NCBI RefSeq assembly: GCF_003432385.1
Contig: NZ_CP031841.1
Coordinates: forward strand, 2,333,579-2,397,578
Source: Breoghania sp. L-A4
GTDB lineage: Bacteria > Pseudomonadota > Alphaproteobacteria > Rhizobiales > Stappiaceae
Reading direction: 5' to 3'
Length of the DNA stretch: 64,000 nt
The notes beneath the pieces were generated by a model. That model ran no database searches. It was not told the DNA's origin and saw nothing but the letters and a program-made list of their open reading frames with translations. How positions within the stretch are numbered: position 1 is the first letter of the stretch; each line of letters begins with the position of its first letter. Below are positions 1-8,005 of the stretch, one piece after another. The translations under genes were made by a program, and so were the position numbers.

Positions 1-261
1 GAACCGGTCGAAATCCGCCTGACGGTGGTTGCCCAGGGTCACCTCCATCAGCACGGTGGCCACGGGCGCGATCACCCGCATGGCGACCCGGGCATGATAT
101 CCCGCCACGATTCCCGCCTTTTCAAGCTTGCGCAGCCGCATCCAGCACGGGGTGGGCGAGAGCCCGGCCTTTTCCGCCAGCGCCAGCTTGGTAATGCGCC
201 CGTCGCGCTGGATCGCCTCGAGAATGCGCAGGTCGATCGGGTCGAGCTTGAGGCCGGTCAT
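1..261 (-). CDS. Lrp/AsnC-family regulator of the ectoine cluster (partial, C-terminus outside window)
   Basis: Only the first 87 codons are present; the gene runs off the left edge. They encode an N-terminal AsnC-type winged helix (MTGLKLDPIDLRILEAIQRD, then a recognition helix around SPTPCWMRLRKLEKAGIVAGY) and the beginning of the ligand-binding RAM domain. The ATG at 261 lies 89 bp from the start of the divergent enuR. Lrp/AsnC regulators called DoeX or AsnC accompany ectoine breakdown genes and are thought to sense the intermediate diaminobutyrate or acetyl-diaminobutyrate. That role is inferred here from family and position; the ligand-binding half cannot be seen. Confidence 0.8.
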   Translation of the reverse strand, partial: MTGLKLDPIDLRILEAIQRDGRITKLALAEKAGLSPTPCWMRLRKLEKAGIVAGYHARVAMRVIAPVATVLMEVTLGNHRQADFDRF

Positions 262-309
262 TGCTATGGTTCCGTGCACTGTTGTCCGCATCACCATGAT
301 GCCGCGAGA

Positions 310-339
310 TTTTGATTGTCAATTGCACTGATTTTGATC
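310..339. promoter_or_regulatory. Candidate EnuR operator between asnC-like gene and enuR
   Basis: The 89-bp divergent intergenic region contains AATTGCACTGAT (321-332) and two copies of TTTTGAT (310-316 and 332-338) spaced 22 bp apart. The same pair, AATTGTACTGAT followed by TTTTGATC, recurs before ehuA at 1786-1809. MocR-type regulators commonly bind direct repeats near their own promoter and that of the target operon, so a shared EnuR site is a reasonable inference. No binding data are available. Confidence 0.4.
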
Positions 340-350
340 TCATATAAGTC

Positions 351-1736
351 ATGACATTCTGGAGTCCCGATCCCACCCTGTTGCGGCGTCCGGCGTATCT
401 GTCGCTCGCAGACCAGATCGCCCGCGCGATCCATGAGGGCAAGCTCGCGAACGGCGAGCGTTTGCCGCCGCAGCGCAAGATGGCGCATGAACTCAGCCTT
501 TCCGTTCAGACGGTGAGCCGCGCCTATGAGGACTTGATAAGGCGAGGCCTGGTATCCGGTGAGATCGGCCGGGGCAGCTTCGTCCAGACGATGCGCCGCG
601 AGCCGGACCCGCCTTATTTGCCGGAGAGGCTTGGCGAGGTCATCGATCTGTCCATCCTCAAGCCGGTCTGCGAGGCCATGCACCATGAGCGGCTGAAGCA
701 GGGGCTTGGCTGGCTTGCCGAAAACCTGCCTGCGAATTCGGCGCTGTCGTTCCGGCCCAACGTCGTCTTCCCGCGCCATGCCGCCGTCGCGGTGGAGTGG
801 CTGCGCCGCTGCGGCATCGAGGCCTCCACACAGAACGTCACGGTGACGAACGGCGCGACGGCGGGCATGACGGTGGCGTTGATGAGTGTCGCACCGCCGG
901 GGTCGACCGTCGCCATGGAAGTCGTCGGCCACCATACGTTGCGGCCGCTGGCAAACTATCTGGGCTTCAATCTTGATGGGCTGGCTGTCGACGAGGACGG
1001 CATGATCCCCGAGGCGCTCGACGCGGCCTGCCGGCGTCACGACATCCGCGCCGTGTTCCTGCAGCCCTCGGTCATGAATCCGCGCGCCGTCCTGATGAGC
1101 CAGGCGCGCCGCGAGGCGCTGGCGGCGGTCGCGCGCCAGCACGACATCGCGATCATCGAGAACGACGTCCTGGGCCCGCTTGTCGAGGACCGTCCGCCGC
1201 CGGTCGCCGCAATCGCGCCCGAACGCACGATCTATATCACCAGTTTCACCAAGATTACGGTGCCGGGCCTGCGCATCGGTTATCTCGCGGCCCCCGACCG
1301 TTATGTCGCCGCCGCCACCAACCGGCATCTGGTGACCAACTGGATGGCCACGCCGATGGTGGCCGACATCGCCTCGCAATGGGTGCTGGACGGCACCGCC
1401 CTGGACCTCATGATGTGGCAGCGCGCGGCCCTGCGCCGCCGCCAGGCGATTGCCGCCGAGGTGCTGCAGGGCGTTCGCTACCGCAGCCATCGCGACGCGT
1501 TGCATCTGTGGCTGCCGCTGCGCGGCGAGCGGACGGAGGCCGGGTTCGTCGCCCAGGCGCGGCTGCTCGGTGTCGCGGTCGCGCCGGGCGAGTCGTTCCG
1601 CGTGGCCGACGGCGGCACGCAGCCGGCGGTGCGCGTCGCCCTGGGCTCCACCGGAGAGGACGAACTCCGGGCCGGGCTCGGGATGATCGCAAAACTTCTG
1701 CTGGGCGATCCGGAGATGCCGTTGCTGGCGATCTGA
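351..1736 (+). CDS. enuR: EnuR, MocR/GntR-type PLP-dependent regulator of ectoine catabolism
   Basis: A 461-residue MocR regulator: a GntR winged helix at about residues 15-78 (QTVSRAYEDLIRRGLVSGEI) joined to a fold-type I aminotransferase domain. The predicted PLP lysine is K301 in ITSFTKITVPGLRIGY, preceded by the N271-D272 pair. In Ruegeria pomeroyi EnuR the equivalent lysine (K302, recalled) holds PLP and links inducer binding to derepression. It stands between a divergent AsnC-like gene and the ehu/eut operon, the classical position. Known EnuR proteins repress ectoine uptake and catabolic genes until N-alpha-acetyl-diaminobutyrate or diaminobutyrate appears. The aminotransferase domain is probably not catalytic. 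Length and motifs match the family. Confidence 0.9.
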   Translation: MTFWSPDPTLLRRPAYLSLADQIARAIHEGKLANGERLPPQRKMAHELSLSVQTVSRAYEDLIRRGLVSGEIGRGSFVQTMRREPDPPYLPERLGEVIDLSILKPVCEAMHHERLKQGLGWLAENLPANSALSFRPNVVFPRHAAVAVEWLRRCGIEASTQNVTVTNGATAGMTVALMSVAPPGSTVAMEVVGHHTLRPLANYLGFNLDGLAVDEDGMIPEALDAACRRHDIRAVFLQPSVMNPRAVLMSQARREALAAVARQHDIAIIENDVLGPLVEDRPPPVAAIAPERTIYITSFTKITVPGLRIGYLAAPDRYVAAATNRHLVTNWMATPMVADIASQWVLDGTALDLMMWQRAALRRRQAIAAEVLQGVRYRSHRDALHLWLPLRGERTEAGFVAQARLLGVAVAPGESFRVADGGTQPAVRVALGSTGEDELRAGLGMIAKLLLGDPEMPLLAI

Positions 1737-1785
1737 TTGCCCGGAATTTGAGCGCCGGCGCATGATATCTGTGCGGGAATTCAAT

Positions 1786-1809
1786 AATTGTACTGATACT
1801 ATTTTGATC
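1786..1809. promoter_or_regulatory. Candidate EnuR operator upstream of ehuA
   Basis: AATTGTACTGAT (1786-1797) and TTTTGATC (1802-1809) repeat, with one substitution and a 5-bp larger offset, the pair found upstream of enuR. The site lies 63-86 bp before the ehuA ATG, in the AT-rich part of the 135-bp enuR-ehuA gap. It is the natural place for the main ehu/eut promoter. Inference from sequence similarity only. Confidence 0.4.
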
Positions 1810-1871
1810 ATTGACATGATTTGGTAACTTTCGCATCGTCAGTGCTTCGGTTTCTCCAGCTGGAGCGCTGC

Positions 1872-2669
1872 ATGTCCGCGCCAAATGTCTCGCCGATCAT
1901 ATCAATCGACTCCATCTCCAAGAGCTTCGGCGATGTCACGGTTCTGGACGGGTTGTCGATGCAGGTCATGCCGGGTGAAAAGCTCGCGCTGATCGGCCCG
2001 TCCGGCTCGGGCAAGACGACGATCCTGCGCATCCTGATGACGCTTGAGCGTATCGACGCCGGGCATATCCAGATCGATGGCGAGGAGCTCTATCACATGG
2101 AGCGCCAGGGCAAGCTGGTGCCCGCCGACGAGAAGCATCTGACGCGGATGCGGCAGAAGATCGGCATGGTCTTTCAGCTGTTCAATCTGTTTCCGCACAA
2201 GTCGGTGATCGACAACATCACCCTGGCGCCGATGCTGACCAAGGGCGTTTCGCGTCAGGCGGCGGAAAAGCAGGCGATGGGACTGCTCGACATGGTCGGC
2301 ATGGCGGACAAGGCAAAGGCGATGCCCGCGCAACTCTCCGGCGGCCAGAAGCAGCGCATCGCCATCGCCCGCGCGCTCGCCCTGCAGCCGAAGATCATGC
2401 TGTTCGACGAGGTGACCTCGGCGCTCGATCCGGAACTGGTGGAGGAGGTTCTCTCCGTCATGCGCCGGCTCGCGGATGAAACCGACATGACCATGCTGCT
2501 GGTCACCCACGAAATGGGCTTTGCGCATGATTTTGCCGACCGGGTGCTGTTTTTCGACGGCGGCAAGATCGTCGAGGAAGGCAAGCCCGACGACATTTTC
2601 ACCAACCCGAAGCAGGAACGCACCCAGAGCTTCCTGAAGAAGATCATTGCGGCGGGACACCGGGTCTGA
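1872..2669 (+). CDS. ehuA: EhuA, ectoine/hydroxyectoine ABC transporter ATPase
   Basis: A 265-residue polar-amino-acid-type ABC ATPase. Walker A is at residues 42-50 (GPSGSGKTT), the signature LSGGQ at 155-159, Walker B at 175-180 (IMLFDE), followed by the ALDPE D-loop. The ATG at 1872 was chosen because GGAG lies eight bases upstream and it gives the usual family N-terminus; an in-frame codon at 1821 would add 17 unlikely residues. It powers the importer formed with EhuB, EhuC and EhuD at the inner membrane. First gene of the operon. Confidence 0.92.
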   Translation: MSAPNVSPIISIDSISKSFGDVTVLDGLSMQVMPGEKLALIGPSGSGKTTILRILMTLERIDAGHIQIDGEELYHMERQGKLVPADEKHLTRMRQKIGMVFQLFNLFPHKSVIDNITLAPMLTKGVSRQAAEKQAMGLLDMVGMADKAKAMPAQLSGGQKQRIAIARALALQPKIMLFDEVTSALDPELVEEVLSVMRRLADETDMTMLLVTHEMGFAHDFADRVLFFDGGKIVEEGKPDDIFTNPKQERTQSFLKKIIAAGHRV

Positions 2670-2742
2670 GGCTTGGCCCCGCACAACCGGCGCAGCCGCC
2701 GAGCCGCGCCACTTACCTGCATCATCAGAGGAGAACAATCAG

Positions 2743-3588
2743 ATGAAGACGTTTGGAATTCTGGCCGGAACCGCCGGCCTCGCCCTGATGGCCGCCATGG
2801 CCGTCTCACAGCCGGCTCTCGCCGACAAGCTCGAGGATCTCAGGGAACAGGGCTTTGCCCGCGTGGCCATCGCCAACGAGCCGCCGTACACCGCGGTCGG
2901 CGCCGACGGCAAGGTCTCGGGCGCCGCCCCCGATGTTGCCCGCGCGGTGTTCAAACGCCTCGGCATCGACGAGATCGTCGCTTCGATCTCCGAATATGGC
3001 GCGATGATCCCCGGTCTGCAGGCCGGCCGCCACGACGCGGTCACCGCGGGGCTGTTCATGAAGCCCGAGCGCTGCGCGGCCGTTGCCTATTCGCAGCCGA
3101 TCCTGTGCGACGCGGAAGCGTTTCTCGTGAAGAAGGGCAATCCGGGCGGCTACAGGAGCTTTGCCGATATCGCCAAGGACGAGGCCGCGACGATCGGCGC
3201 GCCGGGCGGCGGCACCGAAGAGAAGGCGGCGCTGGAAGCCGGCGTGCCGCGTGATCGCGTCATCGTGGTGCCGGACGGCCAGTCGGGCCTGAAGATGCTG
3301 CAGGACGGCCGCATCACGGTCTATTCGCTGCCGGTTCTGTCGCTCAACGATTTGAAGAAGAAGTCGGGCGACGACAGCATCGAGGTTTTCGCACCGGTCG
3401 AGGGCGCGCCCGTCTATTGCGACGGCACGGCGTTCCGCAAGCAGGACACGGCGCTGCGCGACGCCTATGACGTCGAGCTCGCCAAGATGAAGGCGTCGGG
3501 CGAATTCGCGGAGATCATCGAGCCTTACGGCTTCTCGGCCGCCGCCGCGATGTCGACCTCGCGCGAAAAGCTCTGCGCCGCGAAGTAG
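2743..3588 (+). CDS. ehuB: EhuB, periplasmic ectoine/hydroxyectoine-binding protein
   Basis: A 281-residue family 3 solute-binding protein with a Sec signal peptide (cleavage near ALA-DKL, residues 27/28). An AGAGGAG ribosome site (2727-2733) precedes the ATG. E46, Y49, Y85, F105 and R110 have exactly the spacing of the ligand residues E21, F24, Y60, F80 and R85 described for Sinorhizobium meliloti EhuB (recalled, offset 25), with Tyr replacing the first Phe of the aromatic cage. It captures ectoines in the periplasm for EhuCD. A strong stem-loop follows the gene, which may help keep binding protein above permease. Confidence 0.92.
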   Translation: MKTFGILAGTAGLALMAAMAVSQPALADKLEDLREQGFARVAIANEPPYTAVGADGKVSGAAPDVARAVFKRLGIDEIVASISEYGAMIPGLQAGRHDAVTAGLFMKPERCAAVAYSQPILCDAEAFLVKKGNPGGYRSFADIAKDEAATIGAPGGGTEEKAALEAGVPRDRVIVVPDGQSGLKMLQDGRITVYSLPVLSLNDLKKKSGDDSIEVFAPVEGAPVYCDGTAFRKQDTALRDAYDVELAKMKASGEFAEIIEPYGFSAAAAMSTSREKLCAAK

Positions 3589-3607
3589 TAACGCCGGAAC
3601 CAATACT

Positions 3608-3633
3608 CCGGGGCGATCCGCGGATCGCCCCGG
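3608..3633. terminator. Perfect 26-nt palindrome after ehuB (attenuator or mRNA-stabilising stem)
   Basis: A 13-bp arm (CCGGGGCGATCCG) is followed directly by its exact reverse complement, 20 bases after the ehuB stop. There is no T-run, so complete rho-independent termination is unlikely. Such stems after binding-protein genes often protect the upstream mRNA or partly attenuate read-through into the permease genes. Role inferred from position. Confidence 0.55.
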
Positions 3634-3660
3634 CTATCGGATCGGTCCGCGCGGCGTGCC

Positions 3661-3804
3661 TGGCCCATCCTTCGAGACGCCCGCAAGCGCGGGCTCCTCA
3701 GGATGAGGTCCCCGGATGAGGCAGACCGGGGCGGCACCGGGAAAGCGCGACACATTCAACCTCATCCTGAGGAGGGCCGACAGGCCCGTCTCGAAGGATG
3801 GGCC
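3661..3804. repeat. Dispersed palindromic repeat in the ehuB-ehuC gap
   Basis: Two nested perfect inverted repeats: outer 18-bp arms at 3662-3679 and 3787-3804, and inner 16-bp arms at 3694-3709 and 3759-3774 (CTCCTCAGGATGAGGT and its complement). The arm words, CCTCATCCTGAGGAG and CGTCTCGAAGGATG, are familiar from intergenic repeat families scattered in many Hyphomicrobiales genomes (recalled). It is non-coding and fills most of the 276-bp space in the transporter operon. Confidence 0.75.
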
Positions 3805-3864
3805 GCAAGTCCTGACAGGCGCGACAGGCACCGCCTTCAGCGGTTCCGGTAACGTGAGGCTTCT

Positions 3865-4524
3865 ATGATCGACTGGACCGGATATATCGGGCTGATCCTG
3901 CAGGGCGCGTTGGTGACGATCGAGCTGACGCTGATGGGCAGTGTGCTGGCCCTGGCGATGGCGTTCATCGCGGGTCTCGGCCGCCTGTCGCGTTTCTTCG
4001 CGGTGCGTTCGCTGGCCACCGCCTACATCGAGTTCTTCCGCGGCACCTCGATCTTCGTGCAGTTGTTCTGGGCGTATTTCGTGCTGCCGTTTGCCGGAGT
4101 CACCCTGACGCCGCTGCAGGCCGGCGTGCTGGCGCTGGGGCTCAATGTCGGCGCCTATGGCGCGGAGGTGGTGCGCGGCGCGATCCAGTCCGTCGGGCGC
4201 GAGCAGTACGAGGCCTGCGTGGCGGTCAATCTCAGCCGCTGGCAGTGCATGCGCCATGTCATCCTGCCGCAGGCCTTCATCGTCATGCTGCCGACCTTCT
4301 GCAACAACGCCATCGAGCTTCTCAAGGCGACCGCCGTCGTCTCGCTGATCTCGCTGACCGACATGACATTCCAGGCCCAGGTGGTCCGGGCCCAGACCGG
4401 CAACACCCTGGTACCCTTCGGGTCGATCCTGATTTTGTACTTTCTCATGGCGCTGGCCATTTCCTGGGGCGTGCGGGGGCTCGAGCGGCATCTGGCGCGT
4501 GGCCTGGATGGCGTGAGGAGCTGA
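3865..4524 (+). CDS. ehuC: EhuC, ectoine ABC transporter permease
   Basis: A 219-residue HisM/HisQ-type permease with about five hydrophobic segments and the family start (GYIGLILQGALVTIELTLMG). The cytoplasmic coupling (EAA) loop lies around residues 112-140 (EQYEACVAVNLSRWQCMRHV). It forms the membrane channel with EhuD, whose gene follows two bases after its stop. Separation from ehuB by a palindromic repeat is unusual, but the gene order ehuABCD is the standard one. Confidence 0.9.
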   Translation: MIDWTGYIGLILQGALVTIELTLMGSVLALAMAFIAGLGRLSRFFAVRSLATAYIEFFRGTSIFVQLFWAYFVLPFAGVTLTPLQAGVLALGLNVGAYGAEVVRGAIQSVGREQYEACVAVNLSRWQCMRHVILPQAFIVMLPTFCNNAIELLKATAVVSLISLTDMTFQAQVVRAQTGNTLVPFGSILILYFLMALAISWGVRGLERHLARGLDGVRS

Positions 4525-4526
4525 GC

Positions 4527-5186
4527 ATGGAATGGGATTGGGCCTTTGTCTGGCAGATCATGCCGACCCTCATCGAGGGGGTGAAGATCACTATTCTGGC
4601 GACGCTTCTCGGCTCCGTGCTGGCGGCGGCGGTCGGTCTGGTCATCGCCCTGCTGCGGCGCTCGCCGAACCGGCTGATTTCCCGGCCGATCGGTTTCGCG
4701 GCGGAGTTCATTCGCGGCACGCCGCTTCTGGTGCAGCTCTACTTCATCTTCTATGTGCTGCCGGATGCCGGAATCCTGCTGTCTCCGCTGGTGGCCGGCG
4801 TCATCGGGCTGGGGCTGCACTACGGCACCTACACCGCGGAGGTCTATCGTGCCGGAATCGAGAATGTTCCCACAGGACAGTGGGAGGCGGCAAAGGCCTG
4901 CAACCTGAGCGCCGGCCAGACCTGGACGAACATCATCCTGCCGCAGGCCATTCCGCCGATGATCCCGGCGCTCGCCAACTATTTTATCGCCATGTTCAAG
5001 GAGACGCCGCTGCTGTCGGTGATTACAGTGCTGGAACTGATGAATCAGGCCAAGAGCGTGGCCAACTCCAGCTATCGCTATATCGAGCCAATGACCCTGG
5101 TGGGAGCCTTCTTCCTGACGATCAGCCTCATCTCCGTCGTCGGACTGCGTTGGCTGGAGCGCCGGTATGGACGGATAGAGCGATGA
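4527..5186 (+). CDS. ehuD: EhuD, ectoine ABC transporter permease
   Basis: A 219-residue paralogue of EhuC with the same polar-amino-acid permease fold; its EAA loop reads GQWEAAKACNLSAGQTWTNI. The ATG at 4527 follows the ehuC stop by two bases. Its TGA overlaps the start of eutA by four bases, so uptake and catabolic genes are translationally coupled. Confidence 0.9.
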   Translation: MEWDWAFVWQIMPTLIEGVKITILATLLGSVLAAAVGLVIALLRRSPNRLISRPIGFAAEFIRGTPLLVQLYFIFYVLPDAGILLSPLVAGVIGLGLHYGTYTAEVYRAGIENVPTGQWEAAKACNLSAGQTWTNIILPQAIPPMIPALANYFIAMFKETPLLSVITVLELMNQAKSVANSSYRYIEPMTLVGAFFLTISLISVVGLRWLERRYGRIER

Positions 5187-5989
5187 TGACGCGGAGCGGT
5201 TCCGGGCAGTCGATACGGGTCAGCGGCACGCCACCCGTGTTTGACGCGCGCACGCATGAAAAGCGTGTCGGGCTGATCATCCTGGCAACGGATCACACCA
5301 CGGAACCGGATTACGCGCGCATGGTGGCGAGCGATCGGATCGGTGTCTACGTCAGCCGCATCGCTTACGCCAATCCCACGACGCCCGAGAACCTGCGCGC
5401 GATGCAGCCGGAGCTGACCCGGGGCGCGGAATTGATCCTGCCTGGCGAGGCGCTGGACGCGATCTGCTATTCCTGCACGTCCGCCTCCGCCGTCATCGGC
5501 GACGCGGCGGTGGAGGCGGCAATCCACGCGGCCCGGCCCGGCGTGCCCGTCATCACGCCGCCGATGGCGGCCGTGCGCGGCTTGCGGGCGCTGGGCGCGC
5601 GCCGGATCAGCGTCCTGACGCCTTATACGAAAGAGACGAGCCGGCCGATGGCGGAGTATTTCGCCCGCCACGGCTTCGACATCGCGCGCTTCACGTGCCT
5701 GGAGCTGGACGACGACCGGGTGATGGCGCGGATCTCGCCCGCCTCGCTCGTGGAGCTCGCGCAAGAGGCAATGGCGCCGAACTCTGATGCGCTGTTCATT
5801 TCCTGCACCGCGGTGCGCGCCGCGCTCGCAGCCCCCGCGATCGAGGCGGCGATCGGCAAGCCGGTGGTCGGCAGCAATCTCGCCACCGCCTGGAACTGCC
5901 TGCGCCTGTGCGGCGACGACACGCCACGGCCCGAGCACGGCCGCCTGATGACCCTGCCACTCGATCCTCCACTGCGAGACGCCTCATGA
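5183..5989 (+). CDS. eutA: EutA, Asp/Glu racemase-fold ectoine utilisation protein
   Basis: A 268-residue member of the Asp/Glu/hydantoin racemase superfamily, related to maleate isomerase and arylmalonate decarboxylase. Candidate catalytic cysteines are C98 in the CYSCTSASA segment and C208 in ISCTAVRA. The start at 5183 (or the next codon, 5186) overlaps ehuD; a much longer upstream reading would run through ehuD. EutA, EutB and EutC are thought to convert 5-hydroxyectoine towards ectoine-type intermediates; EutA is predicted to act as a racemase or isomerase. The exact reaction rests on family knowledge. Confidence 0.87.
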   Translation: MMTRSGSGQSIRVSGTPPVFDARTHEKRVGLIILATDHTTEPDYARMVASDRIGVYVSRIAYANPTTPENLRAMQPELTRGAELILPGEALDAICYSCTSASAVIGDAAVEAAIHAARPGVPVITPPMAAVRGLRALGARRISVLTPYTKETSRPMAEYFARHGFDIARFTCLELDDDRVMARISPASLVELAQEAMAPNSDALFISCTAVRAALAAPAIEAAIGKPVVGSNLATAWNCLRLCGDDTPRPEHGRLMTLPLDPPLRDAS

Positions 5990-6978
5990 CAGCGCTCTCC
6001 GTGACGCTTGCCGATATCGAAGCGGCGCGCGAGCGCATCGCGGGGATGATCGAACGCACGCCGACGGTCGCGTCGGAAAGTCTGAGCGCGCTTGCCGGCG
6101 TGCCGGTTCATCTGAAGCTGGAGCATCGCCAGATCACCGGAAGTTTCAAGCTGCGCGGCGCCAGCAATGCCGTGGCAAGGCTGTCGGATGCGGAGAAGGC
6201 GCGCGGCGTGACCGCGGCGTCGACCGGCAACCACGGCCGCGCCTTGTCTCATGCCGCGAAACGCGCCGGCGCGCGCGCGGTCATCTGCATGTCGCGCCTG
6301 GTGCCCGAGAACAAGCGCGAGGCGATCCGGCAGCTCGGCGCGGAAGCGCGGATCATCGGCGCCAGCCAGGACGAGGCGCAGCTCGAGGTGGACCGGCTTG
6401 TGGCGGAGGACGGGCTCGTCATGCTGCCGCCGTTCGATCACGCAGACATCATCGCCGGGCAGGGCACGCTGGGGCTGGAAATCCTCGAGGATGTGCCGGA
6501 TGCGGCGACCATCATCGTGCCGCTGTCGGGCGGCGGGTTGATCAGCGGCATCGCGGTGGCGGCCAAGAGCCTGCGGCCGGACATCCGCATCATCGCGGTG
6601 TCCATGGAACGCGGCGCGGCGATGCACGCAAGTCTTGCGGCGGGTCATCCGGTGCAGGTCGAGGAACTGGAAAGCCTCGCGGATTCGCTCGGCGGCGGCA
6701 TTGGTCTCGACAACGCGCATACGTTCGGCATCTGCCGCGCGCTGGTCGATGAGGTCGTGCTGCTGACGGAAGAGGAGATCGCTTCGGGGATCCGCCACGC
6801 CTATGTTCAGGAGCGTGAGATTGTGGAAGGCGCCGGCGCCGTCGGCATCGCGGCGTTGCTTGCCGGCAGGATCGCAAGCGATAGGCCGATCGTCCTGCTG
6901 CTGTCGGGCCGCAACATCGACATGGCGGCGCATCGCGCCATTGTCTGTGATGACGCGTTGGCGGAGGCGGGCGCATGA
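5986..6978 (+). CDS. eutB: EutB, threonine-dehydratase-like hydroxyectoine utilisation enzyme
   Basis: A 330-residue fold-type II PLP enzyme. The Schiff-base lysine is K55 in ITGSFKLRGASNA, and the phosphate-binding glycine loop is SGGGLISG near residue 183. EutB is thought to dehydrate a hydroxylated diaminobutyrate-type intermediate of hydroxyectoine. The start overlaps the eutA stop by four bases and the gene overlaps eutC by four more, showing a tightly coupled operon. Confidence 0.88.
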   Translation: MTALSVTLADIEAARERIAGMIERTPTVASESLSALAGVPVHLKLEHRQITGSFKLRGASNAVARLSDAEKARGVTAASTGNHGRALSHAAKRAGARAVICMSRLVPENKREAIRQLGAEARIIGASQDEAQLEVDRLVAEDGLVMLPPFDHADIIAGQGTLGLEILEDVPDAATIIVPLSGGGLISGIAVAAKSLRPDIRIIAVSMERGAAMHASLAAGHPVQVEELESLADSLGGGIGLDNAHTFGICRALVDEVVLLTEEEIASGIRHAYVQEREIVEGAGAVGIAALLAGRIASDRPIVLLLSGRNIDMAAHRAIVCDDALAEAGA

Positions 6979-7967
6979 GCCGCATGTCCATTCTCACCCA
7001 GGCCGAATTGCGCACGCTGGTGCCGCTCGATCTCGACGCGGTAAGCTGCGTGGAGAACGCCTTCCGGGCGCTGGCGACCTTGCCTGTCGTGATGCCGCCG
7101 ATCCTGCGGCTGGACATTCCGGAATTTCGCGGCGAGGTCGACGTGAAGACCGCCTATGTGCCGGGCGTCGATGGATTTGCCATCAAGATCTCGCCAGGCT
7201 TCTTCGATAATCCGGCGCTGGGCCTGCCCAGCGTCAACGGGCTGATGGTGCTGTTATCCGCCAAAACAGGCATGGTCGAGGCGCTGTTGCTCGACAGCGG
7301 TTATCTCACCGACGTGCGCACGGCCGCCGCCGGCGCCGTCGCCGCCAGGCATCTGGCGCGCGAGGAGTCGTCCGTTGCCGCGATCCTTGGCGCCGGCGTT
7401 CAGGCGGGGCTGCAGCTCGAGGCCCTGATGCTGGTGCGGCCGATCCGCGAGGCCCGCATCTGGGCGCGCGACGCGGTCAAGGCTCAGGCCAAGGCGATGG
7501 AACTCACCGCCCGGCTCGGCATTGCCGTTGAAGCCGGGGCCGATCCGCAAGCCGCCGTCGATGGCGCCGACATCGTCGTGACCACCACGCCATCGGAGAC
7601 GCCGCTGCTGCGCGCGGACTGGCTTGCGCGCGGCACCCACGTCACGGCCATGGGCTCGGACGCGGAGCACAAGAACGAGCTTGATCCGGCCCTGGTCGCC
7701 GGCGCCGACATCTACGTCGCCGACAGTCTGTCGCAGACGCGGCGGCTGGGTGAATTGCACCACGCCATTGAGGCGGGGCTTGTTCCTGCCGATGCCGAAT
7801 TCGCGGAACTCGGACAGATCATCGCCGGTCTCAAGCCTGGTCGCTTGTCAGTCGACGCCATCACTGTGGCGGATCTGACCGGAACGGGCGTGCAGGACAC
7901 GGCGATCGCGACGCTGGCGCGCGACCGGGCGGCGGCCGCGGCCGCTGGAACGATTTTCGATAACTGA
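6975..7967 (+). CDS. eutC: EutC, ornithine cyclodeaminase/mu-crystallin-family protein
   Basis: A 330-residue ornithine cyclodeaminase-family protein with an NAD(P)-binding Rossmann segment near residues 130-140 (VAAILGAGVQAGLQLEAL). In hydroxyectoine utilisation EutC is thought to reduce or rearrange the product of EutB. An internal ATG at 6984 is a possible alternative start. It overlaps eutB by four bases and precedes eutD by 38 bp. Confidence 0.88.
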   Translation: MSRMSILTQAELRTLVPLDLDAVSCVENAFRALATLPVVMPPILRLDIPEFRGEVDVKTAYVPGVDGFAIKISPGFFDNPALGLPSVNGLMVLLSAKTGMVEALLLDSGYLTDVRTAAAGAVAARHLAREESSVAAILGAGVQAGLQLEALMLVRPIREARIWARDAVKAQAKAMELTARLGIAVEAGADPQAAVDGADIVVTTTPSETPLLRADWLARGTHVTAMGSDAEHKNELDPALVAGADIYVADSLSQTRRLGELHHAIEAGLVPADAEFAELGQIIAGLKPGRLSVDAITVADLTGTGVQDTAIATLARDRAAAAAAGTIFDN

Positions 7968-8005
7968 CACGCGGCCCGAGCGCCGCATTGAATAGGATTA
8001 CGCCC

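Noticed and set aside
291-1817. A 508-codon minus-strand open frame over enuR
   Set aside because: The plus strand encodes a complete MocR regulator; the antisense product is low-complexity, rich in Arg, Gln and His.
4532-5182. An extension of eutA through ehuD
   Set aside because: It is out of frame with a fully conserved permease; the ATG overlapping the ehuD stop gives the family length.
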